11,785 nucleotides of DNA. It comes from Acidimicrobiales bacterium (lineage in GTDB: Bacteria; Actinomycetota; Acidimicrobiia; Acidimicrobiales; SZUA-35). The notes below the pieces were generated by a model. The model was not told where the DNA came from and searched no databases. It saw only the letters and a list, made by a program, of their open reading frames with translations. The stretch covers positions 1-11,785 of the forward strand of contig JAHECQ010000083.1 in NCBI GenBank assembly GCA_024641625.1. Direction: 5' to 3'. The translations under genes were made by a program, and so were the position numbers. Below, piece after piece: positions 1-6,553 of this stretch (position 1 is its first letter; the number at the start of each line of letters is the position of its first letter).

Positions 1-535
1 CCATCTGCTTGCCTGGCATGGCGTCGAGGGTGAATCGCGCACCGACCTCGGCGACGCGGGCCGCACCATTGGTGATCACGACGAACTGGATGACCACCAG
101 AATCATGAACACCACGAGTCCGACAACCAGTGACCCACCGACCACGAACGAGCCGAAGGCCTCGATCACTCCGCCGGCGGATCCCGTGGTGAGAATCAAT
201 CGCGTCGAGCTGACGTTCAGCGAAAGCCGGAAGAGGGTCGCGACCAGCAACAAGGACGGGAACGACGCCATGTCGAGCGAACGGGTGGCCAGCACCGTGG
301 TCAACAGCAGGGTCACGCTGAGGGCGATGTTGATCGCCAACAGAAGGTCCAGGATCATCCCGGGCAACGGAATGATCATCAAGGCAACGACGCCGATGAT
401 CAGGGCCGATACGAGCCCGCCTCCGGAACGAGTGGTCTTCACTGAACTCCAAGCGTGAGCCGGCCGTCCATGGCTGACGCGGAGACCTTCGTGGTCAGCG
501 CCAGTGTCGGCTCGGGCCGGTCGAGTAGTAGACAT
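1..535 (-). CDS. flhA: FlhA, flagellar export gate protein (N-terminal part, cut by window edge)
   Basis: FlhA is the large membrane subunit of the flagellar type III export gate; it couples proton flow to export and docks substrates through a cytoplasmic domain that lies outside this window. The visible 178 residues hold several membrane helices (first at about 41-60), the family block RSLDMASFPSLLLVATLFRL (85-104) and the loop GARFTLDAMPGKQM (165-178), which are hallmarks of the family. Arg167 and Asp171 of that loop are retained; Asn156 stands where Lys or Arg is usual (TNG for TKG). Start is uncertain. ATG at 535 is used here because it lies 29 bases after the flhB stop, but its ribosome site is weak. 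GTG at 442, with GGAG four bases before it, would remove 31 polar, probably disordered residues. Last gene of the minus-strand operon in this window. Confidence 0.95.
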   Translation of the reverse strand, partial: MSTTRPARADTGADHEGLRVSHGRPAHAWSSVKTTRSGGGLVSALIIGVVALMIIPLPGMILDLLLAINIALSVTLLLTTVLATRSLDMASFPSLLLVATLFRLSLNVSSTRLILTTGSAGGVIEAFGSFVVGGSLVVGLVVFMILVVIQFVVITNGAARVAEVGARFTLDAMPGKQM

Positions 536-564
536 CGGTGGAGCTCGACCACCGGCAGCCCCAG

Positions 565-1683
565 TCAGACCTTCTCGGTCATCGCCGGGATCTTGGACGC
601 CGGGACCCGGACACGGCGAGCTGGCGTCGCACTGCGGTTCCGACGCGGACGCATGATGAAGGCCAGGACGATGGCGACCGCTTCGAAGAAGTCGTCGGGA
701 ATCGGATCGCCCACCTCGACCGAAGCATGCAATGCCCGAGCAAGCGGAGGTGACTCGACGATGGGCACCGAGTGCAGATTCGCCTGTTCCCTGATCCGCC
801 TCGCCAGCTCGTCGGTGCCTTTGGCCACCACTCGCGGCGCCGAGCCGTCGCCGGCGTAGGCCAAGGCCACCGAGTAGTGGGTCGGGTTGACGATGACGAC
901 CCGAGCATCCTTGACGGCGCTCAGCATCATGTTCCGAGTCAGCCTTGCATGCGCTGACCGTCTACGATTCCGAACTGTCGGGTCACCCTCGGAGTTCCGA
1001 TACTCCTGCTTCAGTTCCTGCTTGGTCATCCGCAGCTTGCGGGTCGACTGCCAGCGCTGGAAGGCGTAGTCGGCCAAACCCACGATCGAACCGGCGAACG
1101 CGGCCAGTCGCAGCAGTGAGAGCACCTCGGTCACCAGTCCTTCGGTCATCTGCGACAGCGTCAGTCCGCCAACCAACAACTGATCGCGCACTGCGGCGAT
1201 GAACGCGGTCGAGATGAGCAAGCCGAGAACACCCAGACGAACGACGGACTTGGCCGTCTCGTTCAGGTTCGCCGCCGACACGAGACGTTTGAACCCGGCC
1301 TTCGGCGAGATCCTGTTCCACTGCGGCTTCAGTGGGTAACCGGTCAGCACTACTCCGCCCTGAACGGCCATTCCGGCGATCGTCCAGGCCACGACGAGAC
1401 TGAACAGTGGCACCAGCGCCAACGCAGTACCACCGAACATCTGCATCACGGCATGAAGCGCAACCGGTGCCTCGCCGGTCGACGCCGCTCTCACCATCGG
1501 GCCGAACCCGTCGGCGATCACTCGATTCACCCCGCCCACCGTCCAGGGGAGCACATAGGTGGCCAGCAGAAAGCTGACCCACTGCACCAGATCGACCGAC
1601 TTCGGGATCTGGCCGCGTTTGCGCGCCTCGCGAAGTCGCTTCGGTGTGGGCTTCTCGGTCTTCTGACTCTTGTCCTCAGCCAT
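565..1683 (-). CDS. flhB: FlhB, export gate protein and substrate-specificity switch
   Basis: FlhB is an inner-membrane export-gate subunit whose self-cleaving cytoplasmic domain switches export from rod/hook to filament substrates. At 372 residues it is of usual length. The N-terminus (EDKSQKTEKPTPKRLREARK, 3-22) is the conserved FlhB opening. About four membrane helices lie near 33-50, 85-110, 145-165 and 185-205. A charged linker (210-250) leads to the autocleavage motif NPTH at 266-269 (VIVNPTHYSVAL), so cleavage between Asn266 and Pro267 is expected. The tail after about 345 is basic and Pro/Arg-rich (RPRRNRSATPARRVRVPASK), somewhat longer than minimal homologues. ATG start, four bases after the fliR stop, so translation is probably coupled. 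Confidence 0.97.
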   Translation of the reverse strand: MAEDKSQKTEKPTPKRLREARKRGQIPKSVDLVQWVSFLLATYVLPWTVGGVNRVIADGFGPMVRAASTGEAPVALHAVMQMFGGTALALVPLFSLVVAWTIAGMAVQGGVVLTGYPLKPQWNRISPKAGFKRLVSAANLNETAKSVVRLGVLGLLISTAFIAAVRDQLLVGGLTLSQMTEGLVTEVLSLLRLAAFAGSIVGLADYAFQRWQSTRKLRMTKQELKQEYRNSEGDPTVRNRRRSAHARLTRNMMLSAVKDARVVIVNPTHYSVALAYAGDGSAPRVVAKGTDELARRIREQANLHSVPIVESPPLARALHASVEVGDPIPDDFFEAVAIVLAFIMRPRRNRSATPARRVRVPASKIPAMTEKV

Positions 1684-1687
1684 CGTC

Positions 1688-2458
1688 TCAGCCGCCGATC
1701 AGTGCTGCGCCCCAGCGCAGGGCGGTATCGAGCAAGTTGACCGTGGCATTGACGAGCAACGGCAGACCAAGGCCCAGCACGAGTAGGAGCACCATCGACT
1801 TGGTGCCGAAGCCGATGGTCATGATGTTCATCTTGGGTGCTGCCCGGGTGGCGATGGCAAGCGCCACCTCGGCCAGCAACAACGCAGCGAGAATCGGGAA
1901 CCCGATCTCGAGCGCAGCGACGAAGAGATGGCTGAGACCCTGCGAGAACAGCGTGCCGAACGCCTCCACGTTCAGCGATCCGAGCGGCGCAGCCTCGAAG
2001 CTGCGAAGCACGCCGCGAATGATCAGAAGGTGACCGTTCACCGAGATGAGAATGACCATGCTGACGAGCTGGAAGAGACGGGCCACCGGCGCGCTGGAGC
2101 TGCGGGTCATCGGGTCGTACAACGAGCCGGCAGAGAACCCGACGCTCATGTCGATCACCGAACCGGCAACCTGGACCGCCGTGAGCAGCAGCTGGATCAT
2201 GAAGCCGAAGGCCACCCCGACCAACACTTGGCCGCCGATGGCCACCACCAGTTCCGAGGTCTTGATAGGCAATGACAACAGTGAGGTCTCGGGTGGATCC
2301 GAGGCGATCAGCAGGCCGATGGCGACCGAGAGGCCGAGACGGACTCGGATCGGCACCATTCCGCCGGCGAAGGGCGGGGCCACGCTCAAGGTCGCAATCA
2401 TCCTGGTACTCACCAGGAGGAACGTCACCGCAGAGGCGGTTGCCAGCTCGATCTGCAT
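1688..2458 (-). CDS. fliR: FliR, flagellar export gate membrane protein
   Basis: FliR is one of three small integral membrane proteins (FliP, FliQ, FliR) that build the helical export channel. The 256-residue product is of normal length and almost wholly hydrophobic, with about six membrane segments. Family marks include the early Arg and PPF segment (STRMIATLSVAPPFAGG, about 17-33), the VRLGLSVAIGLL segment after it, and an interior MSVGFSAGSLYDP stretch. The frame stays open upstream into fliQ, but ATG at 2458 (MQIELATASAVTFL) is chosen because it gives the usual FliR N-terminus and sits eight bases after the fliQ stop. No strong ribosome site is seen, so coupling to fliQ translation is likely. 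The start region shares 16 identical bases with the start region of fliQ. Confidence 0.95.
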   Translation of the reverse strand: MQIELATASAVTFLLVSTRMIATLSVAPPFAGGMVPIRVRLGLSVAIGLLIASDPPETSLLSLPIKTSELVVAIGGQVLVGVAFGFMIQLLLTAVQVAGSVIDMSVGFSAGSLYDPMTRSSSAPVARLFQLVSMVILISVNGHLLIIRGVLRSFEAAPLGSLNVEAFGTLFSQGLSHLFVAALEIGFPILAALLLAEVALAIATRAAPKMNIMTIGFGTKSMVLLLVLGLGLPLLVNATVNLLDTALRWGAALIGG

Positions 2459-2725
2459 GACGTCGACTACGACACCAGGCTGGGCAGTTCGAGGATGAGG
2501 GTGCGGGTGTAGGAAACCATCTCCTGCAACATCCACGGCCCGGCGATGACGATGACCAGACCGACAGCAACGAACTTCGGTACGAACGAAAGCGTCGGCT
2601 CCTGGATCTGGGTGACCGACTGGAGCAAGCCAACCACGACGCCGACCACGATCGACGTGAGCAGGATGGGTGCCGAGATCCGCGCCGCCACCCACATTGC
2701 ACTGGTAATGATCTGCATGACGTCG
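2450..2725. repeat. 16-base direct repeat at the fliR and fliQ start regions
   Basis: GATCTGCATGACGTCG occurs at 2450-2465 and again at 2710-2725, 260 bases apart. On the coding strand each copy contains an ATG followed by CAGATC: the fliR start codon in one, and the in-frame ATG at codon 7 of fliQ in the other. Confidence 0.75.
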
Positions 2726-2736
2726 GCTTCGGACAC
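2467..2736 (-). CDS. fliQ: FliQ, flagellar export gate membrane protein
   Basis: FliQ is the small two-helix subunit of the FliP-FliQ-FliR export channel. The 89-residue length is exactly typical. Two hydrophobic hairpin segments (about 13-40 and 55-75) are separated by the conserved polar loop QSVTQIQEPTLSFVPK. The chosen start is GTG at 2736, which gives the usual polar lead (SEADVMQIITSAMWVA). An in-frame ATG at 2718 would remove six residues and begin MQIITSAM. The upstream sequence GAGAGTGAGACCAC offers only a modest ribosome site. The gene follows fliP by 48 bases and precedes fliR by eight. Confidence 0.95.
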   Translation of the reverse strand: MSEADVMQIITSAMWVAARISAPILLTSIVVGVVVGLLQSVTQIQEPTLSFVPKFVAVGLVIVIAGPWMLQEMVSYTRTLILELPSLVS

Positions 2737-2784
2737 GTGGTCTCACTCTCTTGCGGGGGTCGCTCCAAAGGAACGGGGGAGGGC

Positions 2785-3675
2785 TCAGGCGTAGCTTGCG
2801 AGCAGCGCTTCGACGACCAGCGACCAACCGCCGACCAGCACGAAGAGCAACAACTTGAACGGAAGCGAAACGAAGACCGGTGGCAGCATCATCATGCCCA
2901 GCGACATGAGCACGCTCGCCACCACGAGATCGATGATCAGGAACGGGATGAAGATCACGAAGCCCATCAAGAAGGCGGTCTTCAGTTCTGAGAGCACGAA
3001 TGCCGGGATGACGGTCGTGATGCCGACATCATCGATGGTCTGCGGACGCCCGCCCGGGGTCGCGTCCATCATGAGATCGAGTTCCTCGGTCCGTGTGTTG
3101 GCCAGCATGAACTCCTGGATGGGCACGGTGGCCAGGTCGTAAGCCTCTCCCTGGGTGATCGTCCCATCGAGGTAGGGCTGCAGCGCCTCGTCCTTGATGG
3201 TCGTGAAGATCGGTGCCATCACGAAGAGGGACAGGAAGAGGGCCAAGCCGACGATGACCTGATTCGGGGGAACACCTTGGAGTCCCAGCGCATTGCGGGT
3301 CAACGACAACACGATGGCGATCCGAGTGAAGCTGGTGAGCATCACGACCAACGACGGAGCAATGGAGAGAATCGAGAGTCCGATGATCAGCAGGATCGTC
3401 GTGTTGGGCGACTCGTTCCCGATCCCGATGGTCAGATCGTCGCCGGCGTCACCGGTGGTCTCATCGACACCGGGCGAGGAGACTTGGGGAACCTCGATGG
3501 CGGGCGGCTCCGTGATCGGAATGCCCGGTTCGGGAAGTACCGGGGCAACCGGCTCGGTCTGGGCCGACGCAGTCGCACTTGCGCCGAGCACGAGGGCGAT
3601 GCCCACCAGCAGCACGGCCACCCATCGGACCAGGGTCGCGCGTCGGCGATCACACGGGGATTGCGGAGAAGGCAC
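2785..3675 (-). CDS. fliP: FliP, flagellar export gate protein with signal peptide
   Basis: FliP forms the pentameric core of the export channel. The GTG-started product of 296 residues begins with a signal peptide, as is known for FliP: basic n-region (CDRRRATLVR), hydrophobic core 18-32, and a likely cut after ASA at 36-38. A Pro- and acid-rich linker of about 50 residues (39-88) follows and is longer than in E. coli FliP. The conserved core then starts with SFTRIAIVLSLTRNALGLQG and PPNQVIVGLALFLSLFVMAP, and ends with the FIPFLIIDLVVASVLMSLGM and PPVFVSLPFKLLLFVLVGGW segments. GGGAAG lies about six bases before the GTG. It is separated from fliO by 24 bases. Confidence 0.97.
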   Translation of the reverse strand: MPSPQSPCDRRRATLVRWVAVLLVGIALVLGASATASAQTEPVAPVLPEPGIPITEPPAIEVPQVSSPGVDETTGDAGDDLTIGIGNESPNTTILLIIGLSILSIAPSLVVMLTSFTRIAIVLSLTRNALGLQGVPPNQVIVGLALFLSLFVMAPIFTTIKDEALQPYLDGTITQGEAYDLATVPIQEFMLANTRTEELDLMMDATPGGRPQTIDDVGITTVIPAFVLSELKTAFLMGFVIFIPFLIIDLVVASVLMSLGMMMLPPVFVSLPFKLLLFVLVGGWSLVVEALLASYA

Positions 3676-3699
3676 GGGAAACTTCCCGGCCGTCGGGGA

Positions 3700-4200
3700 T
3701 CACGACCGGCGAACGGTCAGCTCCCTGATGGCCTCGAACAAGTTCATCCGTGCCGGATTCGACCCCTGAGGGTTGGCTGGCCGCGTCCTTGCGGTAGCTC
3801 TGGACATTCGTCTTGGCGTTTGTGACATCGGCTCGTCTTGGATGACTTCCACATCATCGCCCCCGGCAAGGAGCGCCAAGGCACTGCTCTTGGTCGGCGA
3901 GGGCGGTTCCGGTTCGGGCGCCTCGACGATCAGATCATCCCCTTCGGCCAGCACCTGGATGCCGTTGTCGCCGGTGCCCAGGAGGAGATGGCGGGTGCCG
4001 GAGCGAACGAGCACGACACCGACGTTCTTGGACAGCTGACGGCGCGCCACCAGCTCCAATGACTGGTCCGTGGCGCCACCGGCGCCCCCTCCTCCGCCTC
4101 CGAGGATCGCGCCCAGACGCCCCGACCCGGCCCTGGCGAAACACCAGAGGAGCACGCCCACCAAGGCGAAGGACAAGATGACCCGAATGAAGAGGAACAC
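3700..4200 (-). CDS. fliO: FliO-like flagellar biosynthesis protein
   Basis: FliO is a poorly conserved single-pass membrane protein that helps FliP assemble. This 166-residue product has one N-terminal membrane helix (about 3-22), a Gly-rich linker (34-43), then a small beta-rich cytoplasmic domain typical of FliO (about 46-93: LELVARRQLSKNVGVVLVRS, HLLLGTGDNGIQVLAEGDDLI). A Pro- and Arg-rich tail of about 60 residues ends in NLFEAIRELTVRRS. Identity rests on the helix-plus-domain design and its place between fliN and fliP, since sequence conservation is weak in this family. GTG start at 4200, four bases after the fliN stop, implies coupled translation. Confidence 0.85.
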   Translation of the reverse strand: MFLFIRVILSFALVGVLLWCFARAGSGRLGAILGGGGGGAGGATDQSLELVARRQLSKNVGVVLVRSGTRHLLLGTGDNGIQVLAEGDDLIVEAPEPEPPSPTKSSALALLAGGDDVEVIQDEPMSQTPRRMSRATARTRPANPQGSNPARMNLFEAIRELTVRRS

Positions 4201-4204
4201 GTCG

Positions 4205-4927
4205 TCAGCCCGAGAACTCTGTGTTCAGGATCTCGACGATCCGCACGGCGTACTCCTCGTCGACCACCACGACTTCGCCCCGCCCGAAGAGCATGCCGTT
4301 GACCCTGATGTCGACCGGCGATCCGGCGGCACGATCGAGCTCGACCACCGAACCGACCGTCAGCCCCAGGAGTTGGGCGAAGGTCATCGAAGCTCGACCG
4401 AGCTCCACCGTGACCTCGAGGGTGACGTTGCGGAGCAGTCCCAGGGTCGCATCACCGCCGGCAGCGCCGACGAATTCGGTTGGAGGTGACATGACACCCT
4501 GCATCGAGGATGCCGGCGTGGCGCCTCCGAAGGCTTCGGATGCAGTCGGGACCGAACCGGATCGGCGGTCGACGGGGACCGCCAACCAGGCGACAACCCG
4601 GCCGTCGCTGGTCACCGCATTCACGTCCAGCGGAATCGGCAGCTGGGAGGCGAGTTCGTCGAGCGAACCGAGGGCGAAGGGCAGATCCGACGTTGCTCGT
4701 GGAAAGGCGCCCATCAGAGCACTCACGAGCACCGACGAGACTTCGTCCTCCGACGGGAGACTCAAGGTGAGGGCCACGACATCGCCGTCCTGGCGAACGC
4801 AGGTCGCGGTGAACGGACCTGCCGGCAGCGTCGCCAACTCGTCGGGATCGACGAGATGCAGGCTGTTCGCAGCGAGCAGATCGAGCAGTGGCTGGGGGAT
4901 CGTGTCCGAAGCAGTGGTGATCGTCAT
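4205..4927 (-). CDS. fliN: FliN-type C-ring protein with long N-terminal extension
   Basis: FliN forms the base of the rotor C-ring, taking part in direction switching and in docking the export ATPase complex. The C-terminal part (about 164-238) is a clear SPOA domain: LLRNVTLEVTVELGRASMTF, LLGLTVGSVVELDRAAGSPV, then VNGMLFGRGEVVVVDEEYAVR. A minimal FliN is about 100-140 residues; this one has 240. Its first 155 residues include a segment EDEVSSVLVSALMGAF (60-75) that could be a diverged CheC/CheX-like fold as in FliY. That is a guess, and no FliY-type CheY-P phosphatase motif is evident. A Ser/Pro/Gly linker lies at about 122-160. The ATG overlaps the fliM stop in ATGA. fliY is an alternative name if the N-terminal domain proves to be CheC-like. 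Confidence 0.93.
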   Translation of the reverse strand: MTITTASDTIPQPLLDLLAANSLHLVDPDELATLPAGPFTATCVRQDGDVVALTLSLPSEDEVSSVLVSALMGAFPRATSDLPFALGSLDELASQLPIPLDVNAVTSDGRVVAWLAVPVDRRSGSVPTASEAFGGATPASSMQGVMSPPTEFVGAAGGDATLGLLRNVTLEVTVELGRASMTFAQLLGLTVGSVVELDRAAGSPVDIRVNGMLFGRGEVVVVDEEYAVRIVEILNTEFSG

Positions 4928-5943
4928 GGTTGACTCGAACTCAGGAGAGGGTTGGAAGAAAGGTCGACGGTGGAGTCGGAAAAGATCGCTCCGGGGCTGC
5001 CCAGAGAGGCAAGGACCTCGGCCACCAACCCGGATCCGCGTCGGCCCATACGGACCAGGAACAGCGCTTGCTGTCCAACCGATGCCGTCAGCGGTTCGTT
5101 GACGGGCTGACGAATTCTCAGCACATCACCGGGTTGCAGACCCACGACTTCACCCGCCGACAACGGTATTCGACCGAGATCGACCGACATCGGAATGGGC
5201 ACGGTTTGAAGCGCGGATGCAGTCTCGGGATGCTGCTTGGCCGGCGACGAGAGCCGGCGCCCCGACAAGCGTCGGTCGATGGCATCGGAGAACGGCTCGA
5301 GTGCGCTCAGTTCGAGCTCGACGATGAGGCGACCTCCACCGACCGGGGCGGTGAAGTTCATCACGAACCCGATCACGGCTTCAGGCTCATCGTCCTTGAC
5401 GGCAACGAATCGGTCGTTCAGGTTTCTGGCGATCGACACCGACTGGAGCATCAGCACATCGGCCGCCTCCTCGACGATGGGAGCCAGCAGGAGGTCGATG
5501 ACGCGTTTCTCGATCGAGGTCAAGGGACGCGCCACCCCAACCGGGAGCGTGCCTCCACCCAACAAGGCGTTCACCAAGGACAGTGCCAGTCCCTGCTCGG
5601 TCCGAATGATGCCACCCGGCACGGCATGCTCGAGAATCGCCACCTCGTCGAATGCCTCGGAGCCATCGGCCGTGTCCTCCCCGGCGTCGGCTTCGACCAG
5701 CGGTGCCGCTTCGACGATGAATCCGGGTACCCACTCCTTGACGACTGCGGTCACACGCTTCGCAATCTCCCGGGCAGCCTCCTGATAGAGGGCTACCTTC
5801 TCCGTTGTCAGCCGAGAAGACACCCCGAACGAATACGGCTGTACCTGATTCGCGTCGGTGGTCGGGTTCACGCTGCGAGCGTCGGATGGTCGATCACCGG
5901 TATGAGACAATCGGTCCATCGATCCATCGGATCGTTCATCCAT
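4924..5943 (-). CDS. fliM: FliM, flagellar motor switch protein
   Basis: FliM is the C-ring subunit that receives CheY-P and changes rotation direction. From ATG 5943 the product has 339 residues, a usual length. VQPYSFG (34-40) matches the VKPYDF-like segment that opens the middle domain. Family features of that domain follow: GGIIRTEQGLALSLVNALLG (110-129) with the GGG turn, then LTSIEKRVIDLLLAPIVEEA (141-160). A C-terminal SPOA domain (about 247-312) contains VPIPMSVDLGRIPLSAGEVV and LQPGDVLRIR. The first 33 residues are polar and contain no EIDALL-like CheY-binding motif. In-frame ATG codons at 6003 and 5919 are alternative starts; neither restores the motif and none has a clear ribosome site. 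First gene of the minus-strand operon. The stop overlaps the fliN start by four bases. Confidence 0.93.
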   Translation of the reverse strand: MDERSDGSMDRLSHTGDRPSDARSVNPTTDANQVQPYSFGVSSRLTTEKVALYQEAAREIAKRVTAVVKEWVPGFIVEAAPLVEADAGEDTADGSEAFDEVAILEHAVPGGIIRTEQGLALSLVNALLGGGTLPVGVARPLTSIEKRVIDLLLAPIVEEAADVLMLQSVSIARNLNDRFVAVKDDEPEAVIGFVMNFTAPVGGGRLIVELELSALEPFSDAIDRRLSGRRLSSPAKQHPETASALQTVPIPMSVDLGRIPLSAGEVVGLQPGDVLRIRQPVNEPLTASVGQQALFLVRMGRRGSGLVAEVLASLGSPGAIFSDSTVDLSSNPLLSSSQP

Positions 5944-6033
5944 CGACACCGGGCGGGACTGCCGACAGGCCGGTCGCGAGATTTTTCTTGGGCAACTCCT
6001 CATAGTTTCGTTGCTCGGTCCGAAATACCGCCC
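5944..6033. promoter_or_regulatory. Divergent intergenic control region between fliM and flgN
   Basis: These 90 bases separate two divergently read flagellar operons and should hold promoters for both. They include an AT-rich patch near 5980-5990 (AGATTTTTCTTGG). Inverted arms GCAAC (5992-5996) and GTTGC (6010-6014) surround 13 bases. A second dyad, TTTCG (6006-6010) with CGAAA (6021-6025), overlaps the candidate flgN promoter. I could not identify a convincing promoter for fliM on the minus strand. Confidence 0.6.
6001..6026 (+). promoter_or_regulatory. Candidate sigma-28-type promoter for flgN-flgK-flgL
   Basis: CATAGTTT (6001-6008) matches 6 of 8 positions of the sigma-28 -35 consensus TAAAGTTT. 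TCCGAAAT (6019-6026) matches 5 of 8 of the -10 consensus GCCGATAA. The spacing is 10 bases against the usual 11. A start about seven bases downstream falls at 6033-6034, that is, at the flgN ATG. The same bases form a dyad (TTTCG N10 CGAAA), so an operator is an alternative reading. Confidence 0.4.
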
Positions 6034-6528
6034 ATGAGCGCCCTCTCCACTTCCCCCGAGCACCTCGGCTCACTCAATCGGGTGTTGTGGACCTACCGCT
6101 CCCTCCTCGATCGAGTCGAACTCTTGCTCGAAGCGCAGTTGATGTTCGCCGGCAAGCGACGCGACGACCGAATCGCCCAGATCGCCGACCTGATGGAGGA
6201 GACAGCTGCAGCGATCGCCGAGGTCGAAGTGCAGCGTGGCCACATCCTGGACGTTGAGGAGACACCGCCGACGCTGACGCAGCTCTGTGCAGAGGTCGAT
6301 GCCCCTTGGGACACCGTCTTCCAGGATCATCAGCGTTGGTTCGCCAATTCCGTCGATCGAATCGAGCGTTCGCTCCAACAGAACCGACTGACCATGACAT
6401 CGGCGATGGAATCCATCGCTCAGCTGGCCAACGGCATCACCGGCACACCCGTCGCTCAGACCTACGACCGACGAGGCCAACAACAACGAACCGGGTCTCG
6501 CCCGGTCCTGCACACGGGCCGAGCATGA
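6034..6528 (+). CDS. flgN: FlgN-like chaperone for hook-filament junction proteins
   Basis: FlgN-type proteins are small helical cytoplasmic chaperones that keep FlgK and FlgL export-competent. This 164-residue product is largely helical with heptad-like spacing over about 10-80: LLDRVELLLEAQLMFAGKRR, IAQIADLMEETAAAIAEVEV. That fits the leucine-rich FlgN pattern of a binding helix followed by a charged helix. Position directly before flgK and flgL is strong support; sequence alone is only suggestive. The last 20 or so residues (RRGQQQRTGSRPVLHTGRA) look disordered. ATG at 6034 is the only sensible start: the frame stays open far upstream but there it lies antisense to fliM. No ribosome site is visible, consistent with leaderless translation. 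Confidence 0.78.
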   Translation: MSALSTSPEHLGSLNRVLWTYRSLLDRVELLLEAQLMFAGKRRDDRIAQIADLMEETAAAIAEVEVQRGHILDVEETPPTLTQLCAEVDAPWDTVFQDHQRWFANSVDRIERSLQQNRLTMTSAMESIAQLANGITGTPVAQTYDRRGQQQRTGSRPVLHTGRA

Positions 6529-6553
6529 AACGCCAGACCAGGGACGGTGCCAC

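Noticed and set aside
443..564. A short open frame between flhB and flhA (ATG at about 470 to TGA near 440)
   Set aside because: Only about ten codons with no supporting signal; the region is better explained as the flhA N-terminus or a spacer.
1527..2768. A 413-codon minus-strand open frame across fliR and flhB in another frame
   Set aside because: It is an out-of-frame shadow of three confident export-gate genes; the product is Arg/Ser-rich without domains.
3675..3688. Dyad CGGGAA-AC-TTCCCG at the fliP start
   Set aside because: The two-base centre cannot form a stem-loop, and an operator inside a tightly packed operon is unlikely; probably chance.
4930..6528. A long plus-strand open frame continuing upstream of flgN for about 1.1 kb
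   Set aside because: Its upstream part is exactly antisense to fliM, its translation is low in hydrophobic patterning and rich in Arg/Gly/His, and fliM is a clear homologue. Only the part from 6034 is a gene.
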